Virus record (IMG/VR): IMGVR_UViG_3300044635_001663
Span: 1-64,000 of that record
DNA: 64,000 bases
Source of the DNA: a virus
Reading direction: 5' to 3' (one strand)
The position numbers and the translations under genes are program-made. Position 1 is the stretch's first letter, and the number at the start of each line of letters is the position of its first letter. Positions 12,856 to 19,734 of the stretch are shown piece after piece. Below the pieces are notes generated by a model, which ran no database searches, had not been told where the DNA came from, and saw only the letters and a program-made list of their open reading frames with translations.

Positions 12856-13099
12856 GTCATACAAACATTATATAGGTCAAAGCCTGAAAAAGCAAGGTCT
12901 GACACACCATTCCTTAACCCTTATAGGCTGAATTCTTAGAAGAGTAATGATACAGAAGAAGATTGATTAAACACTGTTTTGTACTTCAAACTTATTCTTT
13001 CTTACCCAGCTGTATAATACATAAAAAAACCTTATGGTACTGTCAAGCTAAAAAATTTTTTATCACCAATCGCAAGGAGTTTATCTATAGCTTAAAGCA

Positions 13100-13300
13100 T
13101 CTTCTGCTATAACCATTAATGTTGGTTACGCACAGGGTTGATCTGTTCTGGAAGTCGGCCAAAGAAGTCGATAGAACCATCAGGGAGGTCTTGTGGCCGT
13201 CATTTTTTAATAGCATGTGAAACGAGAGCAACACCATCCTTTAATTGATTCTGCGAGGCCCAAGGATAAATTAATCTTACAATATACCATTAGTATCTCA
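13100..13300 (+). ncRNA. Candidate ncRNA sharing blocks with the 3270 RNA
   Basis: No gene between 12856 and 13498. Three blocks occur in the same order as in the 3270 RNA: GGTTACGCAC-x-GG (13124 versus 3452), TCAGGGAGGT...GTGG-CG (13180 versus 3562) and GGCCCAAGG (13257 versus 3603). Spacings differ. Boundaries are guesses; a terminator-like hairpin lies inside. Confidence 0.4.
13157..13208 (+). terminator. Terminator-like hairpin inside the candidate RNA
   Basis: GGCCAAAG (13157-13164) pairs with CTTGTGGCC (13190-13198) with one bulge, followed by GTCATTTTTT. The 25-nt loop carries the CAGGGAGGT block, so this could be an attenuator. Confidence 0.5.
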
Positions 13301-13362
13301 AGACGAATCAGCGAACGCTGAAGTTAAGAGATTCCAGATAAAAAAAGATTAATAAAATCTCT

Positions 13363-13391
13363 TTGTGCTATTAGGCCGCTTTCGGTATAAT
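13363..13391 (+). promoter_or_regulatory. Sigma70-like promoter
   Basis: TTGTGC, 17-bp spacer, TATAAT. Reads into the gene cluster from 13499 through a 105-bp leader. Confidence 0.7.
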
Positions 13392-13498
13392 AACCAGAGT
13401 CAACGGAGCCAATGGTCAAGCACTTGGTGAGACAAATGCGGGACTGATGGAATCATGGGCAAAGAGTTGTTTTTTAACTTTTAACCATGAGGTGTATT

Positions 13499-13753
13499 AT
13501 GCGTGCTAGATATGTTAGTCAGATTAATCGTAAGGAAATTCAGAGAAAGTATATTGATCAGATATTAGGAGAATTAGATTTCATGCAGATTAAGGATAGA
13601 CTAAGAGACTACCTTGAGCATGAAAAAGATAAAGAATCTAATTATGCCTTAGAAGCTGAGATACGGAAAGAAGCACCAGATGTTTTGGTAGAAAATTGGG
13701 AAGATTTTAATGGTCCTGCTACTCTCACAGAAGAGGAGCATCATCATGCCTAA
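13499..13753 (+). CDS. Charged helical hypothetical protein, 84 aa
   Basis: ATG 13499 with GAGGTG upstream. Begins MRARYVSQINRKEIQRK and contains EAEIRKEAPDVLVENWEDF, which parallels the C-terminal part of the protein at 12239. Ends EEEHHHA. First gene of the AT-rich, tightly coupled section. Confidence 0.75.
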   Translation: MRARYVSQINRKEIQRKYIDQILGELDFMQIKDRLRDYLEHEKDKESNYALEAEIRKEAPDVLVENWEDFNGPATLTEEEHHHA

Positions 13754-13997
13754 GAAATTTCACAGAATAATTTCTTTTGAAGTAGAGGGTGAAATTTATG
13801 ATCATTCTACTACTCCAGAAGATATTCTAAAAAGTTATGACTGGCATTTTAAGGGTTTTCATGATAACCATGAAGACAAATGCTTCTTAGAATCTTCTCA
13901 TGATGATCGTCGTGGACGTATTACTAAAGTTATTCGAAAGAATAAGATTAGTAAAACCGATAAGGCAGATACAGAAACTTTTACAATTAACCAATGA
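13746..13997 (+). CDS. Hypothetical protein, 83 aa
   Basis: Overlaps the previous stop by 8 bp. Begins MPKKFHRIISFEVEGEIYDH, with a Lys-rich C-terminal part (RITKVIRKNKISKTDKAD). No family recognised. Confidence 0.7.
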   Translation: MPKKFHRIISFEVEGEIYDHSTTPEDILKSYDWHFKGFHDNHEDKCFLESSHDDRRGRITKVIRKNKISKTDKADTETFTINQ

Positions 13998-14005
13998 GGT
14001 GCTTT

Positions 14006-14113
14006 ATGAATTATACATTAGTTTATTGGAGTGTTGGAACAATCGTGACATTGTTAGCATTAGTATCGTTATATTATTACTCATGTCATTGTTCTCCTCC
14101 AGCGATTAAATAA
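14006..14113 (+). CDS. Small membrane protein, 35 aa
   Basis: GAGGTG precedes ATG 14006. One hydrophobic helix (VGTIVTLLALVSLYYY) followed by CHCSPP. Possibly an inner-membrane peptide. A terminator follows. Confidence 0.65.
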   Translation: MNYTLVYWSVGTIVTLLALVSLYYYSCHCSPPAIK

Positions 14114-14152
14114 TAAGTTCTACTTGAGGATCAAAGCCCCAGGTATACTATA

Positions 14153-14195
14153 AATAGGGGATCAGTCAGGAATGATTGGTCTCCTATTTTTATTT
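14153..14195 (+). terminator. Intrinsic terminator
   Basis: 14153-14164 pairs with 14177-14188 over 12 bp (two G-U), 12-nt loop, then TTTTTATTT. Ends the 13499 unit. Confidence 0.9.
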
Positions 14196-14209
14196 AAATT
14201 GGTGGGTCT

Positions 14210-14262
14210 GTCTCACCTAAATATATAGGGTTGGTTTTTATGGCTATAGTCAGTCGGAATAT
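14210..14262 (+). repeat. Dispersed element D4, overlapping a start codon
   Basis: GTCTCACCTAA, weak hairpin, GGTTTTTATGGCTATAGTCAG then TCGGAATAT. The ATG inside is the start of the gene at 14240, so the element codes for its first residues (AIVSRN). Confidence 0.65.
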
Positions 14263-14443
14263 GGTATCCATTTCTTTGAATAAGAATTTGGATTGTAATG
14301 ATTTGTGTGGGAAAATTCAAAATCTCATTAATAGTTATTCCAAACAAAATCCCCAATCTCATGATACTTTGTTACGAATAGAAGTAGTTCCTATCAATGA
14401 TTCTATAGAATGTTTATTACCAAAATTAGAATTTAAAAAATGA
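14240..14443 (+). CDS. Hypothetical protein, 67 aa, N-terminus from D4
   Basis: Begins MAIVSRNMVSISLNKNLD. The first seven codons belong to element D4. An upstream in-frame TTG at 14231 is possible. Soluble, with no motif recognised. Confidence 0.6.
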   Translation: MAIVSRNMVSISLNKNLDCNDLCGKIQNLINSYSKQNPQSHDTLLRIEVVPINDSIECLLPKLEFKK

Positions 14444-14445
14444 TA

Positions 14446-14476
14446 TTGACATATCTATAAAAAATTTTACTATAAC
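14446..14476 (+). promoter_or_regulatory. Possible promoter before D5
   Basis: TTGACA with TATAAC at a 19-bp spacing (or ACTATA at 17). If used, the transcript would begin almost exactly at element D5. Confidence 0.4.
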
Positions 14477-14481
14477 TAATA

Positions 14482-14533
14482 GTCTCACCTAATCATCTGG
14501 ATTTGGTTTTTATGGTAACAGTCAGCCGATCAT
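14482..14533 (+). repeat. Dispersed element D5
   Basis: CTCACCTAATC hairpin, GGTTTTTATGGTAACAGTCAGCC. The ATG opens a seven-codon frame (MVTVSRS) that stops before the gene at 14547, resembling a leader peptide. Confidence 0.65.
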
Positions 14534-14546
14534 AAGGATAAAAACA

Positions 14547-14714
14547 ATGTCAAAAAAGAAAGCTACTCCCAAAAAGAAAACTTGTTCCAAGAAAGTTTGT
14601 AAGAAGAATTGTGTTACTGAAAGTTGTGACAAAGTTGAGCAGGTTGAACCAAAAATTGTAACCAAATCAGGATATTTTCTGGGCTTGATTAAAAAAGTTT
14701 TTGGTTATGAATGA
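14547..14714 (+). CDS. Lys/Cys-rich small protein, 55 aa
   Basis: Begins MSKKKATPKKKTCSKK with five cysteines in the first 30 residues and a hydrophobic end. AAGGATAAAAACA precedes the start. Possibly a nucleic-acid binder with membrane-leaning C-terminus; inference only. Confidence 0.65.
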   Translation: MSKKKATPKKKTCSKKVCKKNCVTESCDKVEQVEPKIVTKSGYFLGLIKKVFGYE

Positions 14715-14850
14715 AATATTTAGTAACTTAGGATTCTTCATGTTGGGATTGATTCTAGTAGAATCAGTAGTATATGTTGGAGGTTTATATTTTGTCTCTT
14801 ATCTTTCTAGGAAAGACGACAATGATAGTTCAAATAATTTCCACAGTTAG
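14707..14850 (+). CDS. Small membrane protein, 47 aa
   Basis: Overlaps the previous gene by 8 bp. One or two hydrophobic stretches (GFFMLGLILVESVVYVGG) followed by a charged, Asp/Asn/Ser-rich end. Function unknown. Confidence 0.6.
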   Translation: MNEIFSNLGFFMLGLILVESVVYVGGLYFVSYLSRKDDNDSSNNFHS

Positions 14851-14971
14851 TAAACCAATTTGTCCAACCTTTATACATGATGATCCCACAAGAATATTCA
14901 TCCTCCTCATAGGACTATTACTCCTGTTAGCCATAACGGCCAAAATCTTGAGATATTTTAATGACACATAA
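14822..14971 (+). CDS. Small membrane protein, 49 aa
   Basis: Begins MIVQIISTVSKPIC and has a strong helix FILLIGLLLLLAITAKI near the end. Overlaps its neighbours at both ends. One of four consecutive membrane peptides (14707-15255). Confidence 0.6.
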   Translation: MIVQIISTVSKPICPTFIHDDPTRIFILLIGLLLLLAITAKILRYFNDT

Positions 14972-15086
14972 TGACCCCTTGATCAAATATGGACACCTTA
15001 TTATTTTCTTCTGCATCATCGCACACGGGGCTTTAGTAGCATATTTAGAAGAATACTTATATGAGGATGATAATTATGATGAGTAA
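14961..15086 (+). CDS. Small membrane protein, 41 aa
   Basis: MTHNDPLIKYGHLIIFFCIIAHGALVAYL, then an acidic tail ending DDNYDE. Single helix. Overlaps the genes on both sides. Confidence 0.55.
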   Translation: MTHNDPLIKYGHLIIFFCIIAHGALVAYLEEYLYEDDNYDE

Positions 15087-15255
15087 ATCAAAATTTAAAG
15101 AATTTCACGTTCCTTTTATCAAAAGCTTACTATTTGTTGCTGTAGTAACGGTAGCATCTATGGTTTCTGTACATTATTATCTTAAAAAACCATTATCACC
15201 CATATCAAAAACCCCCACTTATACCTCTCAAGAATCCCAGTATGAGTCCAAATAG
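15076..15255 (+). CDS. Small membrane protein, 59 aa
   Basis: ATG 15076 taken. One helix (SLLFVAVVTVASMVSVHYYL) flanked by a basic N-terminus and a Ser/Thr/Gln-rich C-terminus. The 228 bp after it carry no gene; they contain an 11-bp direct repeat GGCTAATTGTA at 15287 and 15347. Confidence 0.6.
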   Translation: MMSKSKFKEFHVPFIKSLLFVAVVTVASMVSVHYYLKKPLSPISKTPTYTSQESQYESK

Positions 15256-15397
15256 GACTTTGTTTAGCTAATACGCTCTATTTACTGGCTAATTGTATAT
15301 TAATTCACTTATTATCTTAGCCCGTGATGGAATTGATGGGATAACAGGCTAATTGTAGCACTTCTGATTAAAGTTGTCAATACCCCTTTGTCGATAC

Positions 15398-15426
15398 TTG
15401 ACGAGAACGATTCTTTGTTGTATACT
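15398..15426 (+). promoter_or_regulatory. Sigma70-like promoter
   Basis: TTGACG, 17-bp spacer, TATACT. GTCGATAC lies just upstream of the -35 rather than in the spacer. Starts the unit from 15484. Confidence 0.8.
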
Positions 15427-15483
15427 GCTATGATGGATACTGGTAGTAAAAGTAATAATACAGGGGAAATTTGAGGTTTTAGG

Positions 15484-15669
15484 ATGTATAAGACGATTCA
15501 ATTGACTGATAAGGAACTAGAACTTTTAGCCTCTATGATCCAGTATTATATTGACCAAAAGAAGGATAAACCGGGCTTTGAAATCAATAACTCCCACATT
15601 CTGCTTCGTCATATCTGTGGGATAAAGTCCCGCAAAGGGTCTAATCAAATAGTAATCAGTGGGAAATGA
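15484..15669 (+). CDS. Hypothetical protein, 61 aa
   Basis: Begins MYKTIQLTDKELELLASMIQYY, helical N-terminal part and basic C-terminal part (RHICGIKSRKGSN). No family recognised. A 24-bp gap separates it from the next gene. Confidence 0.7.
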   Translation: MYKTIQLTDKELELLASMIQYYIDQKKDKPGFEINNSHILLRHICGIKSRKGSNQIVISGK

Positions 15670-15693
15670 ACCCATAAATGAAAAAGAAATCAA

Positions 15694-15879
15694 ATGAAAT
15701 CAGATTTTGCCAATTTGCATGATGATTTTGTTGAGATTCTTCACAATCCTCATTTGAAGAATAAGTGTTATATGGTGAGATTAACTAATTATGCTAATGA
15801 ACGATATACAATGATGGTGAATAAAGAAGATTTGGGGAAACTGGCTAATCTAATCAATAGCTTTATGGAGAATAATTAA
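15694..15879 (+). CDS. Small protein, LANLINSFMENN paralogue family
   Basis: 61 residues with a central KCYMVRLTNYANERYTMMV strand pair and ending LGKLANLINSFMENN. Similar ends occur at 16324 (LANFLNQFVEDN) and 16857 (MADFINEFVENN), with a looser match at 17396. Stop overlaps next start (TAATG). Confidence 0.75.
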   Translation: MKSDFANLHDDFVEILHNPHLKNKCYMVRLTNYANERYTMMVNKEDLGKLANLINSFMENN

Positions 15880-16061
15880 TGGATGATAAGACCAGACTAG
15901 CGGCTATTGTTAGTGAATATGAGAAAGCTCAAAAGAATATTCAGCCAGTATGGATTGGTGAAGGATGGTACAAGGGTACTCCTAATTCTTTTAACTATTT
16001 CTCTTCTGGATTTGAGGCAGGAATAGAATTTTATAAGCAACAAAACATTGGAGATAAATAA
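15879..16061 (+). CDS. Small protein, GFEAGI-motif paralogue family
   Basis: 60 residues: IVSEYEKAQKNIQPVW, then FNYFSSGFEAGIEFY. The protein at 17783 repeats the plan (QYEKAKALAKEVW, FYYFQCGFAAGLNY). TAATG coupling on both sides. Function unknown. Confidence 0.75.
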   Translation: MDDKTRLAAIVSEYEKAQKNIQPVWIGEGWYKGTPNSFNYFSSGFEAGIEFYKQQNIGDK

Positions 16062-16324
16062 TGAGTAGCGTTGTAATCAAAGATAGTTATAAGGCTGATG
16101 TTTTCAATTTCGATATGGAATGTTGGAAACAAGAAATTCCTAATGAGATACTGTTTAATGAAGATGGAACAGTTAAGGACGGGCCTTGTACTAAATGAGC
16201 TGAACTATATAATCTGACTATTAATAATGTGATCAGTTGGGAATGGACTAAGATGAAGTTAACTAGGGATGAAATTCGGGGATTAGCCAATTTTCTTAAC
16301 CAATTTGTGGAGGATAACCCATGA
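16061..16324 (+). pseudogene. Paralogue gene interrupted by in-frame TGA at 16196
   Basis: First part is 45 codons (MSSVVIKDSYKADVF to GPCTK) ending TGA at 16196-16198. The same frame continues for 41 codons and ends LANFLNQFVEDNP-TGA at 16322-16324, which is the conserved end of the family. The next gene starts in the ATGA of the final stop, so ribosomes apparently arrive there. Either a recent nonsense mutation, UGA read-through (AAA-UGA-GCU), or re-initiation at ATG 16253. Confidence 0.6.
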
Positions 16325-16461
16325 GCGATAAACTACAAAGTAATATCAAGAACTTTATTGTGGATTATGATAATACTGAGAATGATTTTAATATAACCGA
16401 TTATGATTTGTGGCTTGAGACTGCCGTTAATCTTTTAAGGGAAGTTTTGGATAATCAATAA
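16321..16461 (+). CDS. Small hypothetical protein, 46 aa
   Basis: MSDKLQSNIKNFIVDYDNTEN followed by WLETAVNLLREVLDNQ. Its plan (I-K-x-F, a short acidic link, then T-x-x-L-L-R-E) matches the next gene, so the two look like tandem paralogues. Confidence 0.65.
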   Translation: MSDKLQSNIKNFIVDYDNTENDFNITDYDLWLETAVNLLREVLDNQ

Positions 16462-16679
16462 TGACCAAGAAACTTAAGAAAAACATAATCAAGTTTTTAA
16501 AAAATTGGGATAATAATACTCCTGACGGATATGAATTCTCTCTGTGGGATTATTGTAAAATTATGGATATGACAATTACATTATTGAGAGAGAGTGTTGC
16601 AGATGAGTATGGATTCAAACCTAAGACATTTTTGGAGAGCATAACTGATGACCGAAAATCCGCTACAACTAGCAACTAA
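16461..16679 (+). CDS. Hypothetical protein, 72 aa, paralogue of 16321
   Basis: Begins MTKKLKKNIIKFLKNWDNN and contains DMTITLLRESVADEYGF. Coupled by TAATG at its start. The next gene begins 31 bp before its stop. Confidence 0.7.
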   Translation: MTKKLKKNIIKFLKNWDNNTPDGYEFSLWDYCKIMDMTITLLRESVADEYGFKPKTFLESITDDRKSATTSN

Positions 16680-16857
16680 AAATTGGATAGAAGCAGTTCA
16701 GAAGTATTATGAGAATACTCGTAGTAATGAATTGACCCAAATACATATGAGGGGGTATTTTAGTGGTTGGAGCGAAAGAGAGATAGTGAATTTAGCGAAC
16801 AAATTGGCTAAAAATGAAAATGATTATCCTTTGTGGAGAGATAAGGAGAACAAATAA
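16648..16857 (+). CDS. Hypothetical protein, 69 aa
   Basis: MTENPLQLATKNWIEAVQK with YFSGWSEREIVNLANKLAKNEN; the LANKL stretch loosely resembles the neighbouring LANFLN family. Coupled to the next gene by TAATG. Confidence 0.7.
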   Translation: MTENPLQLATKNWIEAVQKYYENTRSNELTQIHMRGYFSGWSEREIVNLANKLAKNENDYPLWRDKENK

Positions 16858-17036
16858 TGAAAACTGAATCTCTCAAGGGTAAAGACTTTATCTTGCATAT
16901 TTGTAAAGGAAGATCAACACACCCAGATCATCCTTATCAAATAGTATTGAGTAGTCAATATGTTTGGCCTAATCTTAGTAAAGATGAACTAAAAGACATG
17001 GCTGATTTTATTAATGAATTTGTGGAGAATAACTAA
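16857..17036 (+). CDS. Small protein, MADFINEFVENN family member
   Basis: 59 residues, HPYQIVLSSQYVWPNLSKDELKDM then ADFINEFVENN. Clear paralogue of 15694 and of the interrupted gene at 16061. Coupled on both sides. Confidence 0.7.
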   Translation: MKTESLKGKDFILHICKGRSTHPDHPYQIVLSSQYVWPNLSKDELKDMADFINEFVENN

Positions 17037-17125
17037 TGGCTGGACTTGTATTATTTGGTATACTAGGATATATGGCTTGTGTACGAATTTATGATTGGTG
17101 GAATGGATATGGAGAGTTATTTTAA
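17036..17125 (+). CDS. Membrane peptide, 29 aa
   Basis: MAGLVLFGILGYMACVRI with a Trp/Tyr-rich end. TAATG overlaps at both ends are the main support. Confidence 0.55.
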   Translation: MAGLVLFGILGYMACVRIYDWWNGYGELF

Positions 17126-17427
17126 TGGAAGTTAATATCAAACAAGAACTATCTAAACTTGATCGTAATGATTTTATGGCAGTTGTTGATCTGGTTGATA
17201 AGATAGTATATGATCTTAGCGATCTTCTTATTGATGTGGGTGATGAAATTATGTTGGCCGCTGCAAAAGACTATATGATTGATCTTATTAATCCTGCCCT
17301 ATTGGATTTTGATAATGAACAATCAGAGCAAATGGAAATTGCTAGAGAGGTTATGAAACAAGATATTGAGTGTCTTAGGAATTTAAGTAAAAATAATGAT
17401 GACCTTACTAAGAACTCTGAATCTTGA
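17125..17427 (+). CDS. Hypothetical protein, 100 aa, paralogue of 27149
   Basis: VNIKQELSKLDRNDFMAVVDLVDKIVYDL and KDYMIDLINPALLDFD correspond to IDIKKELANLDKSDF and KDYMIDLLNPNLLDFD at 27149, ten kilobases away. Probably helical. Function unknown; the pair indicates duplication within the genome. Confidence 0.75.
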   Translation: MEVNIKQELSKLDRNDFMAVVDLVDKIVYDLSDLLIDVGDEIMLAAAKDYMIDLINPALLDFDNEQSEQMEIAREVMKQDIECLRNLSKNNDDLTKNSES

Positions 17428-17587
17428 ATATGATATTGTTGAGATTCATTACAATAAACTTTTAAAGAACAAACCTTACTTGATCAGGGTTTTTAGTTAT
17501 AATAATAGTGATCCTACTGAACTAAGATTGGATGAGGAACAGGTGAATAATTTGTATCAAACTCTTAAAGAATACTACCTATTATGA
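17396..17587 (+). CDS. Small protein, 63 aa
   Basis: Overlaps the previous gene by 32 bp. IHYNKLLKNKPYLIRVFSYNN parallels ILHNPHLKNKCYMVRLTNYAN of 15694, so it belongs to the same paralogue family with a different end (LYQTLKEYY). Confidence 0.7.
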   Translation: MMTLLRTLNLEYDIVEIHYNKLLKNKPYLIRVFSYNNSDPTELRLDEEQVNNLYQTLKEYYLL

Positions 17588-17790
17588 AAATTCAAAATAA
17601 GAAAGAAATCGTACTCAGCGTCCAAGATGTTCAAGATATTCTTTTTGACCATTTGACCAAAGAGCATAGTTTGAACGGGGACTTTAATTTTGATTTTGTT
17701 GTTGTCAATAAACCATTTCGTAGTGGTATTCATGATTCTTGTGATCGTCATGAATTTGATGGGGTAAAGATTGTGGTGACTCATGATTGA
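17584..17790 (+). CDS. Hypothetical protein, 68 aa
   Basis: MKIQNKKEIVLSVQDVQDI, then DFNFDFVVVNKPF and VKIVVTHD. Alternating strands and helices. ATGA overlap at the start and an 8-bp overlap at the end. Confidence 0.7.
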   Translation: MKIQNKKEIVLSVQDVQDILFDHLTKEHSLNGDFNFDFVVVNKPFRSGIHDSCDRHEFDGVKIVVTHD

Positions 17791-17992
17791 TCAAGAAGTT
17801 TTAAACAAAATTAAAGAACAATATGAAAAAGCTAAAGCTCTAGCTAAAGAAGTTTGGGATGATGGAGATCATGAGGGAAATACTAATGATTTTTATTATT
17901 TCCAATGTGGATTTGCGGCGGGTTTGAACTATCAGCGACTACAAGCACTAAATAAATTGAGCCAACTTGATCAAGAACTAGGACTAGATTAA
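17783..17992 (+). CDS. Small protein, GF-AG paralogue family
   Basis: 69 residues. EQYEKAKALAKEVWDDG and FYYFQCGFAAGLNYQRL are the same blocks as in 15879. Last gene before the structured element at 18002. Confidence 0.7.
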   Translation: MIDQEVLNKIKEQYEKAKALAKEVWDDGDHEGNTNDFYYFQCGFAAGLNYQRLQALNKLSQLDQELGLD

Positions 17993-18001
17993 CATAAAAA
18001 T

Positions 18002-18087
18002 GTTAACCCTGTTCCCGTCGAATGTTTACGCTTAGTGCGTAGATCAACTAGGCTAATTGCCGACAGAGTAGGCGGGGCGGGGTTAAC
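18002..18087 (+). ncRNA. Structured intergenic element with 14-bp closing stem
   Basis: 18002-18015 pairs with 18074-18087 (14 contiguous pairs, three G-U), enclosing TACGC-TTAGT-GCGTA (18027-18041) and an AT-rich arm. The GC-rich right arm (GGGGCGGGG) recalls the cassette cores. No T tract, so it is not a standard terminator. Confidence 0.55.
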
Positions 18088-18108
18088 TATAGGAATATTA
18101 CAAGTAGT

Positions 18109-18345
18109 ATGAGAATCATTAACGAAAGACGATCTCAAATAGATGGCAATACCCTAATATCTTGTATATTAGAATATAATGGTAAATTGTTTAAGATTTC
18201 TGATTGTCCAACTAAATTATTTATATGGTCAGAATTGAATGGATGGCTATTTATAGATTATGGAGACACAAAAGAAACTACACAAAAAAGTATAGAACAA
18301 TTTTTGTCGATAATGAAAGTATACACAAATGAAAACATCGGATGA
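18109..18345 (+). CDS. Hypothetical protein, 78 aa
   Basis: MRIINERRSQIDGNTLISCIL, beta-rich middle (GWLFIDYGDT) and helical end. No motif recognised. The next gene overlaps by 17 bp. Confidence 0.65.
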   Translation: MRIINERRSQIDGNTLISCILEYNGKLFKISDCPTKLFIWSELNGWLFIDYGDTKETTQKSIEQFLSIMKVYTNENIG

Positions 18346-18514
18346 ACTTAAAGAAAGATTAAAAACAATAATACAAGAAGAATTTATTAACTCTTGGTTA
18401 GATGCTCCTAATCCGGCATTTAATAATAAAACCCCACGACAAATGATTATAGAACAAAATACTGATCAAATTAAAATGATGCTATATAGATTAGGAAGCG
18501 GAGAACCCACATGA
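18329..18514 (+). CDS. DUF2384-like toxin-binding domain protein
   Basis: 61 residues. INSWLDAPNPAFNNKTP followed by LYRLGSGEPT matches the W-L-x-x-P-N-P...K-T-P pattern of the Xre/MbcA/ParS toxin-binding (DUF2384) domain. Those domains sit at the C-terminus of antitoxins; here the domain stands alone with no DNA-binding part and no RES toxin beside it. A phage-carried antitoxin mimic is one possibility. Confidence 0.65.
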   Translation: MKTSDELKERLKTIIQEEFINSWLDAPNPAFNNKTPRQMIIEQNTDQIKMMLYRLGSGEPT

Positions 18515-19122
18515 AACTTAAAGACATAGTACCATATTGTTTAGATTCTTCCAGCTATACAAGTAAATACTATTGGCTTATAAGCGGTCTAATGTATAGC
18601 ATTGATTCCCTAGAGAGATATAGCCCAACACAATCTCTGTGTAATCATTATGATGATCCATATTTTAGTTTTTTTCATCATGACAATCAACTATGCGACT
18701 ATATCAAGTTAAATAGATACAATTTATCTAATGATAAAAAAGATAAGTATCCCAATTATCTATCATTAAATCTTAATCATGAGATTACTATTTTTAAGAA
18801 CTTTATCATGGTTCATAAAACAGACCATACCACAAATAACGACGAGAATAATATTTTTGAAAGAATGAATTATTTTGTGGCAAATGGGCATGAATGTAAT
18901 GCTCATCACTATACAATAGGTTTGTTTGCTAATGACTCGTTAGGAGGCATAGCAACTAATTTGCAAGATTTATTTAAAGACTTGATAAACCCGCCCGTCC
19001 AACCTAAACCAGCGGATTTGACGCTTGATGAGAAGCTAGATGATCTTATTGATGAGCTTATGAAAAATAGTAGAACTATGGCTGTTAAGAAATTGAAAAG
19101 GATGTTAAATGAACGACTATAA
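18511..19122 (+). CDS. Hypothetical protein, 203 aa
   Basis: MKLKDIVPYCLDSSSYTSKYYW, His-rich middle, then a Pro-rich linker (NPPVQPKPADLT) and a charged helical C-terminus (LDEKLDDLIDELMKN). Two-domain plan. No family recognised. ATGA overlap at its start. Confidence 0.7.
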   Translation: MKLKDIVPYCLDSSSYTSKYYWLISGLMYSIDSLERYSPTQSLCNHYDDPYFSFFHHDNQLCDYIKLNRYNLSNDKKDKYPNYLSLNLNHEITIFKNFIMVHKTDHTTNNDENNIFERMNYFVANGHECNAHHYTIGLFANDSLGGIATNLQDLFKDLINPPVQPKPADLTLDEKLDDLIDELMKNSRTMAVKKLKRMLNERL

Positions 19123-19546
19123 TAAGTTAAGTTATGATGAATTATTTCAAATAAATGATGAGCTAAGATATATAATAGCTAATCTTAAAAAAGAAAAAGA
19201 AGAATATGAAAAATGTACAGCAAGAGTTTATTCTCCCAACAAAAGCTATAAAGAACTAGAACAAAAACTTGCAGAGACAGAAGAAAAAAGACAAAAAGAT
19301 ATTGACGAATTATGGGAAACACGAATTACTCCATTACAAAATGAAGTTAAAGATAAAAAGATACAACTAGAATCAGCATACAAATCTAGTGAATCTCAAA
19401 AAGATAGAATTAAAGCATTAGAAATGTCTATTACTGCCCTTAAAAGTAAAATAGATTATGCTATTGGTTACATTAGTGCTACTCCATATATGAGAGATAA
19501 GCATCCAGACGAAGTTAAACGATGGCTATTTAAGGAGTTTGAATGA
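19109..19546 (+). CDS. Coiled-coil protein, 145 aa
   Basis: Long Glu/Lys-rich heptad pattern from about residue 20 to 115 (KKEKEEYEK, LEQKLAETEEKRQKD), then a short globular end (YAIGYISATPYMRDKH). Likely dimeric. Overlaps both neighbours by a few bases. Confidence 0.75.
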   Translation: MNDYNKLSYDELFQINDELRYIIANLKKEKEEYEKCTARVYSPNKSYKELEQKLAETEEKRQKDIDELWETRITPLQNEVKDKKIQLESAYKSSESQKDRIKALEMSITALKSKIDYAIGYISATPYMRDKHPDEVKRWLFKEFE

Positions 19547-19734
19547 CAAATCAATTTAATATATCGAAAGATAATGATATTTATCTACAATCCCCAACTC
19601 TAAAAGAAGTATTAAGAGCTGGTGAGGATTTGTGTCATCACTTAAAAGTTTCTTATGATCCTTACAAGATTAGAATAACTAGTGATTATGGAACCAAAGT
19701 AGTAATTTACTACAAGGAAAATGACAACGACTAA
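19543..19734 (+). CDS. Hypothetical protein, 63 aa
   Basis: MTNQFNISKDNDIYLQSPTL, then a beta-rich end (IRITSDYGTKVVIYYKEN). Coupled on both sides. Function unknown. Confidence 0.65.
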   Translation: MTNQFNISKDNDIYLQSPTLKEVLRAGEDLCHHLKVSYDPYKIRITSDYGTKVVIYYKENDND

